Positions 5,382-7,286 of a stretch of 7,286 bases of DNA are shown piece after piece. The notes under the pieces are model-generated. The model had not been told where the DNA came from. It ran no database searches and saw nothing but the letters and a program-made list of their open reading frames with translations. How positions within the stretch are numbered: position 1 is the stretch's first letter; each line of letters begins with the position of its first letter. The DNA comes from an uncultured Clostridia bacterium (GTDB lineage: Bacteria; Bacillota; Clostridia; Oscillospirales; Ruminococcaceae), in NCBI GenBank assembly GCA_937907305.1, contig CALERQ010000084.1, forward strand, positions 1-7,286, given 5' to 3'. Made by a program: the position numbers and the translations under genes.

Positions 5382-5864
5382 ATGACAAAAAAATCGATCA
5401 CCTGCCGGGAAATGACCGAGGAGGATATCCGCCGGGTCATCCCGCTGTATCTAAGACAATATAACGACTTTGAGGGCGACAGCTGGACCCCGGAGATCGT
5501 CTACCGCCGCATCCACCAGGTGTGGAGCCGGGAGGACAGCCTGTGCCTCATCATGGAACAGGAAGGGGAACCCCTGGGCTTTGCGATGGGCTACCTGGAA
5601 GCCTTCTATGACCTGGACGCCTACTACCTGGCGGAGATCGTCATTGACCACGCGCGGCAGGGCGAAGGGCTGGGCACCCGGCTGATGGCTGAGCTGGAAA
5701 CTGCCGTAAAAGCCCGCGGCGGCCGTATGATCCAGCTGGCTTCCGTCAATGATGAAATGCACCGCCATTTTTACGGCAAGCTGGGCTTTTTGGATGCCAA
5801 TAACCTGGTGCTGAAAAGCAAGTTCTTATCCGATGAATCTGACCGAAACGAGGCCGAAACATGA
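5382..5864 (+). CDS. GNAT family N-acetyltransferase
   Basis: This 160-residue predicted cytosolic protein is built on the GNAT fold, which transfers acetyl from acetyl-CoA to an amine. It begins ITCREMTEEDI (6-16). Strand beta-4 and the acetyl-CoA loop are LAEIVIDHARQGEGLGTRLMAELE (83-106), with the pyrophosphate-binding Q/R-x-x-G-x-G/A pattern in RQGEGLGTR. Motif B is HRHFYGKLGF (127-136). The acceptor is unknown; the family includes protein, antibiotic and metabolite acetylases. The ATG at 5382 is preceded by GGAG (5369-5372) nine bases upstream. The frame stays open back to an ATG at 5253, but that extension is arginine-rich translation of hairpin array C and is discarded. The stop overlaps the scpB start by four bases (ATGA), so it is translationally coupled to scpB. 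Confidence 0.88.
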   Translation: MTKKSITCREMTEEDIRRVIPLYLRQYNDFEGDSWTPEIVYRRIHQVWSREDSLCLIMEQEGEPLGFAMGYLEAFYDLDAYYLAEIVIDHARQGEGLGTRLMAELETAVKARGGRMIQLASVNDEMHRHFYGKLGFLDANNLVLKSKFLSDESDRNEAET

Positions 5865-6445
5865 ATTTGACCGATTCCCAAAAGAAGATCTTTGCCATCC
5901 TTTTCGCGGCCGGGGAGCCGCTGGAAACCGACCGCTTGGCGGAAGCGTTAGCCATCAGCCATGCCGAAGCGGCGGAGCAGTGTGTACTGCTGCAGCAGCG
6001 GCTGACCGAAAGTGATCTGCCGCTGGAGCTGCGCCGGCTGGAAAACAGCTGGCAGCTCTGCACCATTACCGGGTACGATGCGGTAATAAGAACCGCCCTG
6101 GAACTGCGCAGCAATACCCCCCTTTCCAATGCCGCCATGGAGGTGCTGGCAGTGGTGGCCTATAACCAGCCGGTAACCCGCAGCTTTATCGAGCAGGTAA
6201 GAGGTGTCGACAGCTCCTCCGTTGTGGCCAGCCTGGAGGAAAAAGGACTGATAGAGGAAGCCGGGCGGATGGAGCTGCCGGGCCGGCCGGTGGCTTTCCG
6301 GACGACCGCCGCTTTTCTGCGGTGCTTCGGCCTTTCGGATCTCAGCGAGCTGCCGGAGCTGCAGCCCCCGGAGGAGACCGAGGAAACCGAAGAGGAAGAA
6401 CAGCTTGGCTTTGATGACCTGACGACCCCGGAGGAAGAGAAATGA
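5861..6445 (+). CDS. scpB: Segregation and condensation protein B
   Basis: This 194-residue partner of ScpA in the Smc condensin binds the central part of ScpA, usually as a dimer. Two winged-helix domains are visible: residues 5-77 (SQKKIFAILFAAGEPLETDRLAEAL) and 88-160, with the family hallmark LSNAAMEVLAVVAYNQPVTRSFIEQVRG (88-115) and the loop GRMELPGRPVAFRTT (135-149) before FLRCFGL. The tail (169-194) is strongly acidic and likely disordered, as in many ScpB proteins. Start: ATG within the ATGA overlap, with only a weak GAGG (5850-5853), so it probably relies on coupling with the GNAT gene. Its stop overlaps the next start by four bases. Confidence 0.95.
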   Translation: MNLTDSQKKIFAILFAAGEPLETDRLAEALAISHAEAAEQCVLLQQRLTESDLPLELRRLENSWQLCTITGYDAVIRTALELRSNTPLSNAAMEVLAVVAYNQPVTRSFIEQVRGVDSSSVVASLEEKGLIEEAGRMELPGRPVAFRTTAAFLRCFGLSDLSELPELQPPEETEETEEEEQLGFDDLTTPEEEK

Positions 6446-7050
6446 TCGCCCTATGGATCATTTTGGGACTGCTGGCGCTTATTTTAGTGCTGATGCTGAT
6501 CCCCGCCGGGCTGTCCCTCCATTACCACGGGGAGGAATTTACCGCCGAGGGAAAGTGGCTGTTCCTGCGCTTTACCCTGTGGCCCCTGCCGGAAAAGGAG
6601 GAGCCGGAAAAAGCGGAAAAAAAGCAGAAGGAAAAAGCCGCCGAAAAGCCCAAAAAGGAGAAGAAATCCTCACCGCGGCCCTTTATGGACTGGCTGCAGC
6701 TGATCAATGACCTGCTGCCGGTGCTGGGGGAGGCCCTGCGGAAAATGGGCAAAGCCATCACGCTGAAGCAGTGCCAAGTCACGATGGTGATCGCCGCCGA
6801 GGAAGCGGATCAGACCGCCATCCGGTATGGACGGGCCAATGCCCTGCTGTATACCATTTACGCGTTTCTCAGCCGGCACATCCGTGTAAAGGAATTCAAG
6901 GCGGACCTCCGGCAGGATTACCTTTCCGGGCCGGAGGGTGAAACCGCCGAAGCTGACCTGCTGGTGCTGGTGTGCCCCATGATCCTGGCTGGGGCAGGCT
7001 TCCGGCTGCTGTGGAAGGGCGGAAAAATTTATCTGCGGTTTGCAAAATAA
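6442..7050 (+). CDS. DUF2953 domain membrane-anchored protein
   Basis: This 202-residue protein has one N-terminal membrane segment (IALWIILGLLALILVLMLIPAGL, 2-24), then a short beta-rich stretch (LSLHYHGEEFTAEGKWLFLRFTLWPLP), a lysine/glutamate-rich low-complexity linker (51-77), and the DUF2953 core, in which the family pattern around AAEEADQTAIRYGRANALLY (118-137) is clear. The end (GGKIYLRFAK) is also typical. The function of DUF2953 is not known. In Clostridia it commonly follows scpB and precedes ytfJ (GerW-type sporulation gene), as I recall; here it is last in the run. The four-base ATGA overlap with scpB supports coupled translation. Confidence 0.85.
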   Translation: MIALWIILGLLALILVLMLIPAGLSLHYHGEEFTAEGKWLFLRFTLWPLPEKEEPEKAEKKQKEKAAEKPKKEKKSSPRPFMDWLQLINDLLPVLGEALRKMGKAITLKQCQVTMVIAAEEADQTAIRYGRANALLYTIYAFLSRHIRVKEFKADLRQDYLSGPEGETAEADLLVLVCPMILAGAGFRLLWKGGKIYLRFAK

Positions 7051-7121
7051 CGCTTCGCCTCTCCAGCGGTGGTTTTTTCCTCTAAAAAGCATGCATAAGA
7101 ATCTCCATTCTAATTAGATCT

Positions 7122-7245
7122 CGCCTATCGGCGTCGCAAAGCCACCGAATGGTGGCAGCCCGTACGCCTACCCGGCGTGGGCCTACTTTTGTTCGTGCAA
7201 AAGTAGGCAAAACACGGTCAAGGGGGACCGGGCTTCCCCCTTGAC
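7122..7245. repeat. Intergenic hairpin cluster D
   Basis: Five hairpins in series: CGCC-tatc-GGCG (7122-7133); GCCACC-gaat-GGTGGC (7141-7156); GCCC/GGGC enclosing ACGCC/GGCGT with a two-base bulge (7158-7182); an 11-pair stem GCCTACTTTTG / CAAAAGTAGGC (7181-7191, 7198-7208); and a ten-pair stem GTCAAGGGGG / CCCCCTTGAC (7217-7226, 7236-7245). Loops are four bases or more, unlike arrays A-C. The 236-base stretch from 7051 to the right edge has no supported gene. The only terminator-like signal is a weak CCA-gcgg-TGG followed by six Ts (7065-7080). The cluster resembles a dispersed intergenic repeat and may extend past the edge; it could also end the upstream operon. Confidence 0.65.
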
Positions 7246-7286
7246 AAACCCCTTTGACGCTTAGCTGTGCTGGCTACGAATTTAGA

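Noticed and set aside
7241..7280. TTGACA at 7241-7246 and TTGACG at 7254-7259 as promoters for a gene to the right
   Set aside because: No acceptable -10 box appears 16-18 bases downstream of either, and the first is part of a hairpin arm.

Overview
The window looks like chromosome from a GC-rich Gram-positive anaerobe of the Clostridia, probably an Oscillospiraceae/Ruminococcaceae-type gut bacterium. This is inferred from the site-2 protease/scpA/scpB/DUF2953 gene set, the short four-cysteine L28, a Clostridia-type CCA-adding enzyme with an HD domain, strong AGGAGG ribosome-binding sites, and gaps rich in GC palindromes. There is no phage, plasmid, transposase or CRISPR signal.

Left half (1-3160), minus strand, read right to left: a CCA-adding tRNA nucleotidyltransferase (cca); an NTF2/SnoaL-like small protein; a maltose/galactoside-type O-acetyltransferase, tightly coupled to the NTF2-like gene; and a DUF362 iron-sulfur-type protein that runs off the left edge and has its own near-consensus promoter. 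GC hairpin arrays fill the gaps between cca and the NTF2-like gene and between the acetyltransferase and the DUF362 gene.

Middle (3161-3640): a divergent promoter region, with three spaced ATCGTA-type repeats, separates cca from rpmB (ribosomal protein L28). rpmB is a single-gene unit ending in a clear intrinsic terminator.

Right half (3770-7050), plus strand: a likely operon of site-2 protease, scpA, a GNAT acetyltransferase, scpB and a DUF2953 membrane protein. ScpA and ScpB are the non-SMC subunits of the Smc condensin. The GNAT gene sits between them and overlaps scpB by 4 bases; scpB overlaps the DUF2953 gene by 4 bases. A third hairpin array lies between scpA and the GNAT gene. A different hairpin cluster follows the operon.

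The most unusual feature is the three hairpin arrays (about 568-645, 1708-1776, 5260-5342). Together they hold 14 abutting or nearly abutting perfect hairpins with unrelated stem sequences. Every hairpin has a three-base loop closed by C-G, and 13 of 14 loops read GNA on one strand or the other. DNA GNA triloops closed by C-G, such as d(GCGAAGC), are known to be exceptionally stable. The loops occur in nearly the same order in two of the arrays. I do not recognise this as a named repeat family.
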